Assembly (NCBI GenBank): GCA_039545295.1
Contig: BCIK01000020.1
Location: 62,001-126,000, forward strand
Source: Udeniomyces pyricola
Lineage: Eukaryota > Basidiomycota > Tremellomycetes > Cystofilobasidiales > Mrakiaceae
DNA length: 64,000 nt
Reading direction: 5' to 3'
The notes beneath the pieces are model-generated. The model made no database searches. It was given only the letters and a program-made list of their open reading frames with translations, and was not told the origin of the DNA. Shown here one piece after another: positions 46,742 through 58,541 of this stretch (positions are counted from its first letter, which is position 1; each line of letters opens with the position of its first letter). The position numbers and the translations under genes are program-made.

Positions 46742-48324
46742 ATGCTACGACCAGCATCCCTCGGGATTCGATCTCGTCCCCAAGGCAACCTCATCCCAAG
46801 AACATCTCTGCTCCGAGCTGCTGCCACCTTCGCGCCGCCTCATCACCCAGGCGCCCTCGAGCAGACCGCAAATGCCAACACCGATGCTAGCGCCGGCTCT
46901 TCCGCTTCTCAGCTTCCAAGCTCGACTCCATCTCCCGGCTCCAAAGCCGTGACGCTCGACTATCCCTCCCCTTGCTCACCTTCCCCTCAGATGTTCCACA
47001 ACGTCGATTGGCGCATCACCCCTTCTCCCGGCCACAAGTACGCCGGCATTTACGATCACCTCTCAGCATACAACACCGCGGCGACGCCCCTCCCGATTTG
47101 GCACAAGGGCACTGAGTTCAGTCATCGCTTCGAGGATGGCAAAGTCCCTCTTCTCTGGAACATTGAGAATACTTGGGAGTTGTACGATGGAGATACCAGG
47201 GAGCGGATCAAGCTCCACTTGCAGGATCTTATGGAGGGCAGTTGGAAGGAGATGACCATTCACGAGAAGAAAGCTGGTGAGTCGAGTCTTGCGATTGGAG
47301 AGGTCTCAATTACTTCCTGGAAAAGTTCAAGCATCTAGTGAGGGGTTCTGCTTGGAGTTTTGGCTGGATCACGCCATCAACGTGCCGAACGGCTGAAGAG
47401 CGGGGATGGATGTTACAGAAAGGAGGTTGGGATGGCGAGTAGTCATGAAGATGTGAGATGGCATTCTACAGGCGTGACTTGACACTTGACCGTATGGTAT
47501 ATCCGAGCATGGATCCATTCATGTATCATCCTTTATGCTCAACGACGTCGTCAAGGGCATCTCGATATCGGGCTTGCGTGTATATCCGTACCATGTTCGG
47601 CCCGGAGCGGTCTTCCGATCAACCCGACTGACGATACATTCCTCGCTCTCCTCTTCGCAGCGTGGTACATCGCCCTTGGTCCCTGGGGACCACGCGCTCC
47701 TAGATTCAAGGGTGACGAAAGATATGACCTTATTCGCAACATCATTTTTGGTGTCGTTGGTTTGGGCGTGCTCTACCAGCTGACGGGTATCATAAGTGCG
47801 TGACGCTCATCTAGATCGGCCTCTATGCGGTGCCGCGATTTTGGCCATCCAAACTCCTATTGGTGGTGATGCTGCCGGATCTCCTGACTTTTGATGTTTG
47901 TTTTGCTTGCTCCGCTGGTCGGGAATGTAGACCCACCCTCTCAGGACTCGTTGGTGACGGAATGGCAACGTCAAATGAACATCAACGCTCGTGCGTGCTC
48001 TGTAATCTCTCTGGCCATTGCTCATGTTGGATGGCTGTGTATATGCTGAACCAAATTTTTTTTATTGATTGCATGACGACTTGCTATAGGTGCCCGGGGC
48101 GAGGAAACTATCCCGGGTATCTTATCGCCCGACTATTCAGGCAAAGGTCAGTACTGGTTGACCCTTTCTCTTCGCAGGAATCAAGCCACCTCCTGTTCCT
48201 CTCCCCTCCTTCGGTTTTATCATCCGCATATGGAGCCATGCATCTGAGACGTTTTCTTTTGTACCATCATTTAGGCTTCATCAAAGGTGGAGGGCCTTAT
48301 AGCAACAAGGGACAGACTTTCTGA
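46742..48324 (+). CDS. Cytochrome c oxidase subunit IV family protein (yeast Cox5), mitochondrial
   Basis: Five exons: 46742-47276, 47661-47795, 47931-47990, 48090-48146 and 48275-48324. They sum to 837 bases, or 278 residues. The N-terminus (MLRPASLGIRSRPQGNLIPR then TSLLRAAATF) is a typical mitochondrial presequence. The COX IV region includes VPLLWNIENTWELYDGDTRE, SWKEMTIHEKKAAWYIALGP and WGPRAPRFKGDER, then one membrane helix (IIFGVVGLGVLYQLTGII). The intermembrane-space tail reads NPPSQDSLVTEWQRQMNINA, then SPDYSGKGFIKGGGPYSNKG. The subunit belongs to respiratory complex IV in the inner membrane. It is longer than many relatives, mainly from residues 30-90, which are Ser/Pro-rich and probably disordered. 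The phase check and the KKAA...GPWGPRAP block make the assignment firm. Confidence 0.92.
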
Positions 48325-49025
48325 GTGGAATGTCGGTCCAGGGAGTATCTAGCACGAGGCTGGGAAGGAAGCGACGTCTGTTTTTCTTTCTGTCCTTTCT
48401 CGTTGGCTTGAACGATCGCTTGCGATGACTCTGTTCGGAGATGACTTTGTGGGTTGGTGTTTGATTTTCTTCCCTCTGTTTCTTGTTTTGATTGCCTCGT
48501 TTGCGCTGGTTGTGTTTGGCTCTGCGGCGAGCGCAGATGGATGTGGAGTTGTATCGATCGCTTTGGGTAGGACGTGGATCGGGGCGGGATGTGTTTGATG
48601 GGATGTGTGTGTTGCGATGAAAGGTGAAAGAAGAGAAGCAGCTTAGAACGGAAAGCGAAAGGTAGACCATTGAGCAGAGCATTGATTATTGTGTTATCTC
48701 ATTGGTTACGTTATTTGGTGAAATATATGTATATATGGATGGAATGTTGGATGGATGGAAGAAGCGACGCGTCCGTTTGCGCGTTTCTCGTTGCCATCTC
48801 CAGCTTCAACTTGCTTCGTCCCCTCGCTCCAGCCATCCATCGCCCCCAGTCGACCCGTTCGTCGACCCCACTTGGCCACTTCATCCACCCATCCATCTCC
48901 GCACTCATCGTTTTCCCAACCCCTAGTCTAACCGGCCATCCAACTTTCCACACTCGCGCTCCCTTTGCATTCTTTCCACCTCGACCGCTCGCTTCATCTC
49001 CTCATCTTCCCTAACCCAGCCCATC
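48325..49025. other. Intergenic, COX IV 3' flank and LC8 promoter
   Basis: A TA-rich element (ATATATGTATATATGG near 48722-48737) lies about 290 bases before the LC8 start, with repeated GGATGGAAT/GGATGGAAG units beside it. A C/T-rich leader runs from 48790 to the ATG. No exon is recognised. Confidence 0.5.
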
Positions 49026-50131
49026 ATGGCCGCCTCCCCTTCAGCCTCCACGACCGGACTTCCTCCAGATTCCTCAAGTACTCTCGCTCCAGCCAGTTCT
49101 CTCGAACAGCAGCAGCAACAGCAGCAGCAGCAGCAGCAGCAACAACAACAACAGCAACAGCAGATGAACCCTTCCCCAAAAGCCATCATCAAGTCTGTCG
49201 ACATGGCAGAGGAGATGCAGCAAGAAGCCGTCGACGTTGCTTCCGCTGCGCTCGAAAAGTTCAACATCGAAAAGGTTCGTTTCCTTGGGCATGTAGACCC
49301 TGTGTGCATATATCTATATAAGTGCGATGAGGGCCACAGTCGTTTTGTTTCCTTTGGAATCTGCTGTGGCTTTTCGGCCTTCTCGGTGAACTTTCTTCGC
49401 TGATGCCCCTTCTCCCTCTCTCCTTAATCCCTTTTCCGGCCCATCGACCCGCTCATCGTCATCTCTTTCGTCGGCTTTTACTTCTTTCACCAACGTCACA
49501 TTGTCCGCACCCTTCACCTTCTTGTCTTTCCGTCTCTCACTCCTGTTCCCAATCTGTAGGACATAGCGATGCACGTCAAGAAAGAGTTTGATCGGAGGTA
49601 CGGCAGCAGTTGGCACTGTGTCGTCGGCAAGAAGTATGACCCTTTCCATTCCGCTTGTCGGCTGCATCACCTCTCTCTCAGATCCCCCCCCCCCCCCATT
49701 CTTCTAGACTGTGATGATGGGTACTGATCCAACACCATCTGACTTACTCCTGACGATTTCGCTGGTTCCTTGCTTCTGTGGACTCAGCTACGGATCGTTT
49801 GTGACTCATGGTTCGTCTCTTTCACCCCCTGTTGCTGTCTCTCTTTTTCTTTCTTTTTCTTTTGGTTGTGTTCTTCTTCTTGGTTTCTTCAGAGTTTTGA
49901 TGCCCTGATTAACTTACAACCTTCCTGACATCTGAACTTTCCTCTATCTCTTTTTTTTCTCTCTCGCATCCTTCACGAAATCCTTACCTTTCCTACCCAA
50001 AACGAAACAAAACACTCACAAAAAAAAACTCACTCACTAAACGGACTCTCGTATCCATCCATTCAGAAACGAAACACTTCATCTACTTTTACCTTGGACA
50101 AATCGCCATTCTCCTCTGGAAGTCCTCTTAA
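49026..50131 (+). CDS. Dynein light chain LC8 (DYNLL/Dyn2) with polyglutamine N-terminal extension
   Basis: Four exons: 49026-49274, 49560-49633, 49788-49810 and 50067-50131. They sum to 411 bases, or 136 residues. The C-terminal 89 or so residues are canonical LC8: [60 protein letters not shown] and [20 protein letters not shown], ending KSS. LC8 is a dimeric hub protein of cytoplasmic dynein and many other complexes. The extension ([20 protein letters not shown], then APASSLE and 19 Gln) is encoded by mixed CAG/CAA codons at 49107-49163. A second Met directly follows the Gln tract and would give a nearly standard-length protein, so translation could start at either site. Exon 3 is 23 bases. 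Confidence 0.93.
49107..49163 (+). repeat. CAG/CAA glutamine-coding trinucleotide repeat
   Basis: Nineteen consecutive Gln codons, mixed CAG and CAA with the longest pure CAG run being seven, lie inside the first exon of the LC8 gene. Length may vary between strains. Confidence 0.95.
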
Positions 50132-50493
50132 AATAAAAAATAAAAAAATATAACCACTCTATCTTTCTCTCTCCATATATATAATTTTCTTTTCTCCCTT
50201 TCTACCAGAGATGGAGAGGGATGATCTGATGGCGCAGCACGTAGAGAGAAAACGAGAACTAAAGATTCAGGAGAAATGGTAGGAAGGAGTAAAAAAAAAA
50301 AGAGGGCGGGGGGAGATCAATCCTGAGCTCGATGTGGGCCGGACCCTTTGAGTTTTTTCTTTCTTGTTGGTCTCTTCTTTGTAAATACTTCACTCCTATC
50401 ATCCATCTCTCCCCACGTTGTCCTCCTCCTCATTCATCTTTCTCTCTCTCTTATAGCTAGGTTTTGGGGAAAAGAACAACATTTCCTTTTTTT
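50132..50493. other. Convergent intergenic region
   Basis: This lies between the stop codons of LC8 (plus) and the TPR/SET gene (minus). It is AT-rich at first (ATAAAAAATAAAAAAATATA), then C/T-rich near 50350-50450. No exon is seen. Confidence 0.5.
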
Positions 50494-53400
50494 TTATCTC
50501 AACCTCAACCCATCCCAAACGCCATCGACCTCGTAAACCTCCATGGCTTCTTCGAACCTTTTTTCAAACACCTCCTTTCCTCCCCCGACGGTCATCTCAT
50601 GGATCCAAAACGCCTCCCGCATCCATGTCCGAGCGGCGGCGATCGGTTCGCCCTCCTCATCGTCGGGCCGGCCGGTGAGTCGAAGGGAGAGGGATGCGAG
50701 GGCTAAGCATGAACCGATGGTTGATTCGAGGTGGATGAGAGGAAGTGTGAGGAGGTAATAGCCGCCGTTCTTGGTTCGAGCGGAGGGAAGAAGGGAAGAA
50801 GTCGAAGGAGGACAATCGAAGCCGTCGGGTGCAGGGGATATGCCATAGGTGTCACGTTGGGTACTTGATCCTGTGCGATCGACGAAACATCCACACGATT
50901 CGCTTTGGGAAGAAAAGACGAATATGAAGATACAAAGGGAAATGAGACGGATCAATAAAACAAAAACAAAACGCGGTAGAGATGATAAAAAGGGAAGAGA
51001 TGAAGCGACAAAGGGAGGTAAGAAGGATACTACGGATCCGTTCTCTTGGCCGCTCGAGAACTGATCCTTCTGGACATTGGATAGTAAATAGATAGCGGGA
51101 AGGACAAAAGACCAAGACATATGAAGAAGAAGAAGAAGAAGAAGAAGAGAGAAGAAAAGGGAAACAAGAAAACTTACAGAGCTTTGATTTCAAAGTCGAT
51201 ACTTGAGCGAGCGACCTTGTGGTTGATGGTCGTTGAGCGGACTATCAGAGGAGAGAGCCAGAGAGAACCAAGAATGGGAAATCAGTCCACCAAAGAAAGG
51301 AAGAAAAAAGAAAGAAACAAGGGTAGGAGTGGCGACCTCCAAGTATGGGCAGGAGATGAGATCCCATCAGGCACGTCGTTTTGATGGTTGAAAACATGGA
51401 TGTATAACTCTCTTCTAAACCCCCACACAAGAAAGAGAACAAGAGATTCGAGAGGAGGAGAAAGGAAGAGGGAGAAACCGAAACTTACAAGCGACGTATG
51501 ACAGCTGATCTGCAAGATGATGGTAGACCTCATACATCTCTGGCAACAGTCTCTGATCTCTCTCGTTCGAATACGTAGCCTTCATCTCCTCCACTAACAC
51601 CCTTGCTTCCTTCACAGTTGCACTCGTCACGCCTTTCCTCGAACCACCTTGTCCCTCACACATCTTCTTCAACATCTGGAGTTTCGCCGTGAGGCCGATA
51701 CGCTGGGTTCGTTGCTCGACTCCGTCTTTCCGTTCCTCCACGCAGAGCATACACATACATGCCTCGAGGTGCTTAGCGAGTAACCGTTGTCGATCCGGAT
51801 ACGATCGATCTCCAATATACGATAGGGTGATTTCGGACCCGATGGGTAGCGTACGGGATGCTCGGAGAACAAACGTATCGCCCCAACATACCCACCGGGC
51901 ACTAGGGATACACGCGTGATTTGCGAGCGAGGGAATGAGATAAAGGGCTGAAGGAGATTCACTCCCACCTGGCAAGACCGACTCGGACGTAGAAGCCGAT
52001 GGGAGTACGGCAGAGGATTCGGGCTGAGCAAGGTCGATAGAAGGGTGAAAACCTGGTCCTAAACGCGCAGCCGAAAACGAGTTGTACGCGATCCAACCTC
52101 GAACCTTGGCCGGGTCGACCCCAACCGGACGTGACCCCACGCTATTAGCCTTATCATCTCGTTCCGAGCCAGACGTCCGCATCGAATCGACATCGAATTT
52201 GTCAGGTTGAGAAAATGTCGGTCCAGCGTAGAGTCGGTCGAGCAAGGTGTACGTGTGGGGTTGATCGGCGATTCGATCGAGAACGGCTGAGAGCGTAGAG
52301 GTTTGCGTAGCGGATTCGAGTTCGTGCGAGTCGAGGTTCAGCGTATCATATCGACGCTGGCGAGCGTTGGGACCAATCGATGGAGATGTTTTGTCGTGAA
52401 GGCTTGAGAGGTTCTTGGAATGGAGGTCTGAATTGTAGACGATGGCATAAGGACGGGTGACGAGAAGGAGAGCTCCCTGCTCTACATGTTGGGTTGTTCG
52501 GAGGTACCTTCCTCGACCCCTGCCTGCAGTATTCCCACCCTGATGACTCTCGTCACCCCTCTCCTCCGCCTTCTCATCCTCCCACACCTCTATCGGACCA
52601 ACGAACTCTCCAACCTCGACTGACCTCGGATCGACCAAACTTTTCTCGTACATCCCAAGCCAATCATACCCCTCTTCTTTTCCTATCCCTCTTCCCGTCG
52701 CGCTCGTCTTCCTCATCTTCATTTCCACCAACCTCATCTCAACAAACTTCAATCCCTTGATTGCCTCCTTGTACTCTAGTCCTCGATCTTCTCCCGCCTC
52801 GGCCATCATGCGTCGGAACGCCTCGCGAGCCTCTTCCCAAGCCTCCAAACCGACACACGCCTTAGCGAGGCGAAACAACGCCTTTCGAACTTGAGAGGCC
52901 GAAAGTGGCGAGTGCGAAGGCTGATAAGATTCGGCCTTTGGGTGTCGATGGAGGGAGAGTGCGAGAGAAGCATCGTTGTAGGCGCCGAGGTAACGAGAGA
53001 GACGAAGGCGGACCGCAGAGCGATTCAGAAGGACAACGGGGTGCGTCGGAGAATGGTTTAGACCCTGGGTGTATGCGTTTTCCGAGGCGTAGAATTGACC
53101 TTGTATAGAGTGAATAAGAGAGTAGAGGATAGGCGAGCGAGGATTATAATGGGATGGAAAGATTGAAGAAGGAGAAGTAATGGGTGATATCAGGCCCGAT
53201 AACTACATGCACACTAGACCACCGAGGCCCGAGGCCTCAGGTACACAGCTTGACCTACCGACCGGCTCGGCAAGCCATCAGTCGAGTTTCTCCTTCCTTT
53301 TCATCGTCTCCCCCTGCGTCTCATACTCACCTTTTGCTAGGAATGCGTTCCCCCGCTCTTTCCACTCCTCCACGTTCACTCGCCTCCTCTGCTTCACCGC

Positions 53401-53741
53401 TTCCTCCACACCCCTGGCTGCATCCACCCATCGCAATTCGACACCATCGCTCTTCATCTCCACCATTTCGATATTACTGAAACAATCCACTCGAATGAAT
53501 GCCGTCCGAGACGAAGAGTCGAGAGAAGACAGTGAGAATGATACGACGCCCTCTGTCACTGGTGGAATGGTGGGTTGCTTGTAATACGGTTCTCGGAGGA
53601 GTAGGATGGAGCCAAGTGGGAAGAGTTCGGAGAGCTCGAGGGTGGTCAAGGGGTGAAGGGGAGTGAAGGGGAGATTGTAGAGTGCAAGGAGTGAGGGCGT
53701 TCCGGTTGGGTCTTGGATAATGAATGTTGTTCCAATCATTT
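50494..53741 (-). CDS. TPR and SET domain protein (5' exons upstream unresolved)
   Basis: The most 5' exon I can support starts inside ...QMIGTTFIIQDPTGTPSLLA (53741), then LRLxNLP-like text and a TPR start, VEEWKERGNAFLAKGEYE. TPR helices continue as FYASENAYTQGLNHSPTHPV, VLLNRSAVRLRLSRYLGAYN and FRLAKACVGLEAWEEAREAF. The SET domain follows: GRYLRTTQHVEQGALLLVTR, a long charged Ser-rich insertion, then AYNSFSA, SLANHACIPSARWVCWGDTF, RTLPIGSEITLSYIGDRSYP and the Cys-rich HLEACMCMLC. A helical C-terminal region ends EVDGVWDGLRLR before the stop at 50494. The layout resembles SMYD/TPR-SET proteins, lysine methyltransferases of unknown target here. Additional coding sequence probably lies between 53741 and about 54960 (a segment reading ALTAQMEQLWPAMPKCVG at 54770-54830), with a possible start near 55213, but I could not connect it. 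Confidence 0.78.
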
Positions 53742-55688
53742 GAACTAGGGGAAGAGAGAGAGAGAGAATGGAGAGGCGAGATCAGATGTGGTTAAAAAGG
53801 CAGAGCAGACAAGACTTCATAGTGGACATGATTCTATGTTTGAGCACGGTACGGTTGGGGATGTAATGAGAGATATACAAACGAGGTGCTGAAACGATCC
53901 GACAGAGTAGAGATCGACCCTATTAGGATTGTGGTGAAAGATCAGAACGACACGTCAGACCGGTTATAGAGAGAAAGGATGGAAGATGGTTCGATGAGGA
54001 AAACGACTAAACCTTCAAGAACGCTCCGCAGAAGTGAAACATGGATCGAGTGAGATGATTCGGGGACTTTCATCACTTACCCAATGAACTTGACCAAGGT
54101 GCAAATCTTTGATTGATATCGGTGTGAGTGTTTCCTTGGGCGCCGAGGAGAATGTATGCATGCCATCGAATACGTTTCTCATAGTGACTGGGAACGTGAG
54201 TGGGACAGCCAAGGATTGAGATAGGGAGGAGTGTGTGGCCAAAAGTTGAGCGAGGGATGGGTCTAAGGTGGATCGACATAGTAGGGATATACAAGAAAAG
54301 GAAAATGGTTGAGAGATATACAGTCAAGACAAGATCTATGTGTTGCCGTGAGATCGTTGACTGATAAGACCAAGAGATTGTGGACATTGGCACGAACGGC
54401 TGGGGGTGGGGAACGACAACAGGTCCAACGTTGAACATTGATATGCAGCAGACGAGGTCAAAGGAAGAGAATCAGTAAAAGTCGGATTAATTTCTTTATC
54501 TTTGGGATGTAGATCACCGCTTCGATGACGGCTCGTAGCTGGCCAGTTAAGAAGTCTCTCCCCTCCCCTCCCCCGTCCCTTCCTTCTACCTCAATTCGTT
54601 CCCTAGAGACCGGATAAGACTGGACAAGACGAAACAAGCTGAGCGGAAACTTATTTCCATACTGTTCCATCTCCGCTCCGATATTCCATGATCAGCCGCA
54701 TAGCAGAGAGCCTCATACGCACGCTGATCTCTCTCTTCCTTGATCGTTCTCTCCCTCGCCGACGCACTTGGGCATCGCCGGCCAAAGCTGTTCCATCTGA
54801 GCCGTCAGCGCGACCCGAGAGGTCCCTTCTTGGTCGCCGATAGTGCTGAAGAGTCGATGATCATCCGCCCAGATGGTAGGGAGGGGTGATGTCGATGGGG
54901 ACATGAATGGATGCGCTGATCGATGGCAGCGGAGCGACGGGGTATGAGGCGGCGCGCGTGACAATCGAGCTGATATGGCCTAGATTCAGAGGAACACGAG
55001 TTCAGAGAGTGGAAGACAGATGGTATAACGAATTGCTCCGGGCAGACTCGGTTGGATTACTAGACGGATATATAGCGATTGTCGTTGTTGGTGAAGGTGC
55101 AGGGAAGCGTAAGTGCATGAGAAGGTGTGGTAAGCTTGTGTGAATATCGAAATTTACGACGCAGATCGATACACAACTTATAATTACCGTACTCAGTGGT
55201 TGCAGTAGCCATGATGTCCTTTTCGCCCAAACGCGGTCGAGGTTGCTACCCCGAGTTACGATACATCGATAACCGAGCTGTTCGATGAGGTCGATGATCA
55301 CGTCAAGAAACTCGATCATGGAAGGAGGATTTGAACTATGAAAAGAGAGAAAAAGGGTAAGAAAAATCGAAACCTTACCCAGCTGAATGATGATGACGCG
55401 AACAGCTGCAGGTCAAACTCGCATATGCCACGTCGATATGCTCTTCAGCTGAACCGGACACAAAAGATCATTAAGAATGTGGCATTATCATAGGGAAAAT
55501 GGGTAACAAGCCAATACAGCCTAAGGCAAAGCGTGGGAATTTAAAAAAGGGCTACCATAGAGCGAAAGAGCGAAAAACGAAGGGGCGGAACAAAAAGAGG
55601 GGGAACAAGCAATGGACTACATCATGTTGTATGCAAGTGAGAAAGAAGAAAAGTAGAGATGGTGGAAAAGAAGCTAGAGCCTCTAAAT
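53742..55688. other. Unresolved 5' exons of TPR/SET gene and H2A 3' flank
   Basis: The segment between the placed TPR/SET exons and the H2A stop contains candidate minus-strand exons, for example around 54713-54964 and a possible start MATATTE at about 55213. None is anchored by a conserved motif. From about 55490 to 55688 the plus strand is A/G-rich, as expected for the 3' flank of H2A on the minus strand. Confidence 0.35.
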
Positions 55689-56388
55689 TTAGACCTCCTG
55701 GGAAGCGGACGCCTTAGCCTTTCCTCCGGACTTGGACGACTTGGCGGGGAGGAGCTCGGGCTGGATCGAGGGAAGGACACCACCCTGGGAAATGACGACG
55801 TGACCGAGAAGCTTGTTAAGCTCCTCGTCGTTTCGGATAGCGAGTTGAAGGTGTCGGGGGATGATTCGCGACTTCTTGTTGTCTCGGGCGGCGTTACCGG
55901 CAAGCTCGAGGATCTCAGCAGAGAGGTCTAAGAATGGGCAAGAGTAAAGAGGGAGAGCACATACTGTCAGCAGGATGATCCAAAGCTGAAGGATGTGACA
56001 AGGCAAACAAGGCAAGAGAAAGGAGGAAAGGAAGGAAAGACGTACACTCAAGGACGGCAGCGAGGTAGACGGGGGCACCAGCACCAACACGCTGGGCGTA
56101 GTTGCCCTTCTTGAGGAGACGGTGGATACGACCGACGGGGAACTGAAGTCCGGCCTTGGCGGATCGCGAAGTGGTCTTCTTGGAGTCACCGCCCTCGGTG
56201 GTAGAGGCCTTGCCAGACTTTCCCTTTCCAGACCTGAAGGAGGGAAGGGAGTGAACGGAGGGAAGGGGTGAAGAAGGGGAGGAGAGGAGGGAGGGGAAGA
56301 GGAGATGAGAAAGGCGCGTCAGCGAAGAGCGTCGATTGGCCAGGAGGGGCTGATCAAGGACACAGAGCAGTAGGTGAGAGACGTACAT
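55689..56388 (-). CDS. Histone H2A, start codon split by an intron
   Basis: Three exons: at least 56388-56387 (the AT of the start codon), 56233-56046 and 55927-55689. The coding bases sum to 429, or 142 residues. The protein reads [20 protein letters not shown], then the histone fold [60 protein letters not shown] and [20 protein letters not shown]. The tail is [14 protein letters not shown] then KASASQEV. The SQE near the C-terminus is the DNA-damage phosphorylation motif of fungal canonical H2A. The N-terminal serine- and lysine-rich tail is acetylated in relatives. The first exon contributes only AT of ATG: CTCATCAT is followed by GTACGTCTC, and exon 2 begins G TCT GGA AAG. The gene is paired head to head with H2B. 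Confidence 0.95.
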
Positions 56389-56978
56389 GATGAGAGCTGA
56401 GTTTAAGGTGGGTGGGTGAGTGGGTGAGTGGGTGAGTGGGTGGGAGTGAGGGTGGGAGTGAAGTGAGTGAAGTCGAGAGGGAGAGTGAGTGGTGATGGAT
56501 GGGAAGGAGAAGACGAAAAGGGAAAGCGAGACTTCTTAAGGGCGGCCAGTCTTTCGAACAAGGCCACGAGCGACGCAATCATGCCACCTGGCACTTTCGC
56601 TCCTCATCCAGTTCCCACCCNATATCGCCATCTATCACTTTTCACAGCTCACTTGAACACATCTCACCTATACGAGAATGAAGAGANAATTATCCCCATC
56701 TCACTCCATGTTCTCAATTCGTTATCAACGCAAGGTGGCACCATATCCAGCGGTCCCAACCGCATCAGAAGGACACGTGTCTCTATTAAAAGCCATCCTT
56801 TTGTGCCAACTCATCGCACTCCATCAGCCCTCGTTTCGCTCAAAACGCCTTTCGACTTCCCCCTCCTTTTCCTCCACCCATCCACCATCATCCTTGCATC
56901 CTTCAACTTTCATCACCCTTAACCTTCTCACACCCTACCTCACCTCACTACCCACCCTTCACTCTCACTTCACTCACC
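56389..56978. promoter_or_regulatory. Shared divergent histone promoter, H2A and H2B
   Basis: A 590-base interval lies between the split start codon of H2A and the start codon of H2B. It holds a GTGGGTGAGTGGGTGAGTGG repeat close to the H2A side (56408-56450). Two ambiguous bases lie at 56621 and 56687. A CACCCTTCACTCTCACTTCACTCACC leader (about 56957-56978) precedes the H2B start. Cell-cycle control from a shared promoter is typical for this pair in fungi; no specific site was identified. Confidence 0.55.
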
Positions 56979-57766
56979 ATGGCCCCCAAGCCCGCTTCCA
57001 CCACCGGCCAGAAGGCCCCTGCTTCCAAGGCCCCCGCCTCCAAGGCTCGTGAGTCTCCCCTCCCTTGTCTCCTCTTCTCACGCGTTCTCACCCTTCCCCC
57101 CCATCCATCCAACCAATCAACCTTCTGCATACTGACATCTTTGTCGTCCTGCTTATCTTTCCACTCTTACAGCCGCCTCCAAGGCCCCCGCTAAGAAGTC
57201 GACTACCGCCAAGGCCCCCAAGGCTGAGAGTGACAAGAAGAAGAAGAACAAGAAGCGAGTCGAGACTTACTCGTCGTACATCTACAAGGTCCTCAAGCAG
57301 GTGAGACCTTGTTCCCTTTTTTTCTTCTTTTTTTTACTCTCCATTTTCCTTCCCATGCACCATTTTCTCATTCTTTCTTTTCTCTGGCTCACTTTCATCC
57401 TTGTCTCTGCTCTAAAGGTCCACCCCGACACTGGTATCTCCAACAAGGCCATGTCCATCCTCAACTCCTTCGTCAACGACATCTTTGAGCGCATCGCCGG
57501 CGAGGCCTCCAAGCTCGCTTCGTACAACAAGAAGTCGACCATCTCCTCGCGAGAGATCCAAACCTCGGTCCGACTCATCCTTCCCGGAGAGCTTTCCAAG
57601 CACGCCATCTCGGAGGGTACCAAGTCGGTCACGAGTAAGTTGGCTTGTCTCTTTGTTGGGTTCCACCTTCATATAGCGAGGGGGCGTCAAGAATGGTTGA
57701 CTGATACGCCTGGCTTTCTCCCTCCACTTTACCTTTCCTACAGAGTTCTCTTCGTCGTCCAAGTAA
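56979..57766 (+). CDS. Histone H2B
   Basis: Four exons: 56979-57048, 57173-57300, 57418-57634 and 57744-57766. They sum to 438 bases, or 145 residues. The N-terminal tail is [20 protein letters not shown], then [17 protein letters not shown] and a basic [20 protein letters not shown]. The fold continues [40 protein letters not shown] and [20 protein letters not shown], then [20 protein letters not shown] plus Lys. The VTKFSSSSK end contains the lysine that is monoubiquitinated in relatives. The last exon is 23 bases and supplies only KFSSSSK. The gene is divergent from H2A. Confidence 0.97.
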
Positions 57767-58541
57767 AAACCCCACCTATATCTGGTCTCTTCTTCGTTCT
57801 CACTGCACACCTTTTCTCATGCTCCTCGTCAAGACGAGAGCACCCTTNCGACTTCAATGTCAACCCCTTCGTTTTTATACTCTACACTCTACTTTTTAGT
57901 TCGGACTATCCATGTCACGGCTCTGATGATAATCATGATACCTTACCTATCTGTCCACTTTGCTTCATCTCGATTGATGAGCATGAATGACACGACCGTA
58001 TACGACGGATTTGCATAGTGATCTTCCGGATTGGCGTTACGCACGCGTCGCGTCTCAATAAGTGATGTTGGTTGAGTTTCATACGCCGGATTGAGCTCAC
58101 CATGAATACTTGGACGTGAACGCAACGCATCTCCACGTCTCGATAGATCAACGATCCCTCGCGACGTCTTGAAACTCGAGACTGCGCTGGTGCGTGGAGG
58201 CTACATGAACGATAGCCATCTGACACGCGAACAACGGGATGGTCGATGAATATAATATGCTGAGCGCGGACGTTGACTACGTAATACATAGTCTAGAGTT
58301 CTCCACGTCGACTCGACCGGACGCAAGCCCGTATGAACCGGATATACAGACGTTAATGAGAGGAGGCAATAAATCCAAAGCGACTCGATTTAGATGGGAC
58401 CTCTCTCCGATCCGATCGACGATCTCACCCTTCATTCCTCCTCCACCCCTCCATCTCGCCTTCAATCCACCACCTGACTCAACCACTCACCCTACTCTAT
58501 CTTGTTTACGCCTCAACATCCCCATCTCCAGCCGAAGCATC
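57767..58541. other. Intergenic, H2B 3' flank and SDR promoter
   Basis: An ambiguous base lies at 57848. The rest includes GATC- and CGT-rich sequence and a C/T-rich leader (58430-58540) before the SDR start. No exon is recognised. Confidence 0.5.
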
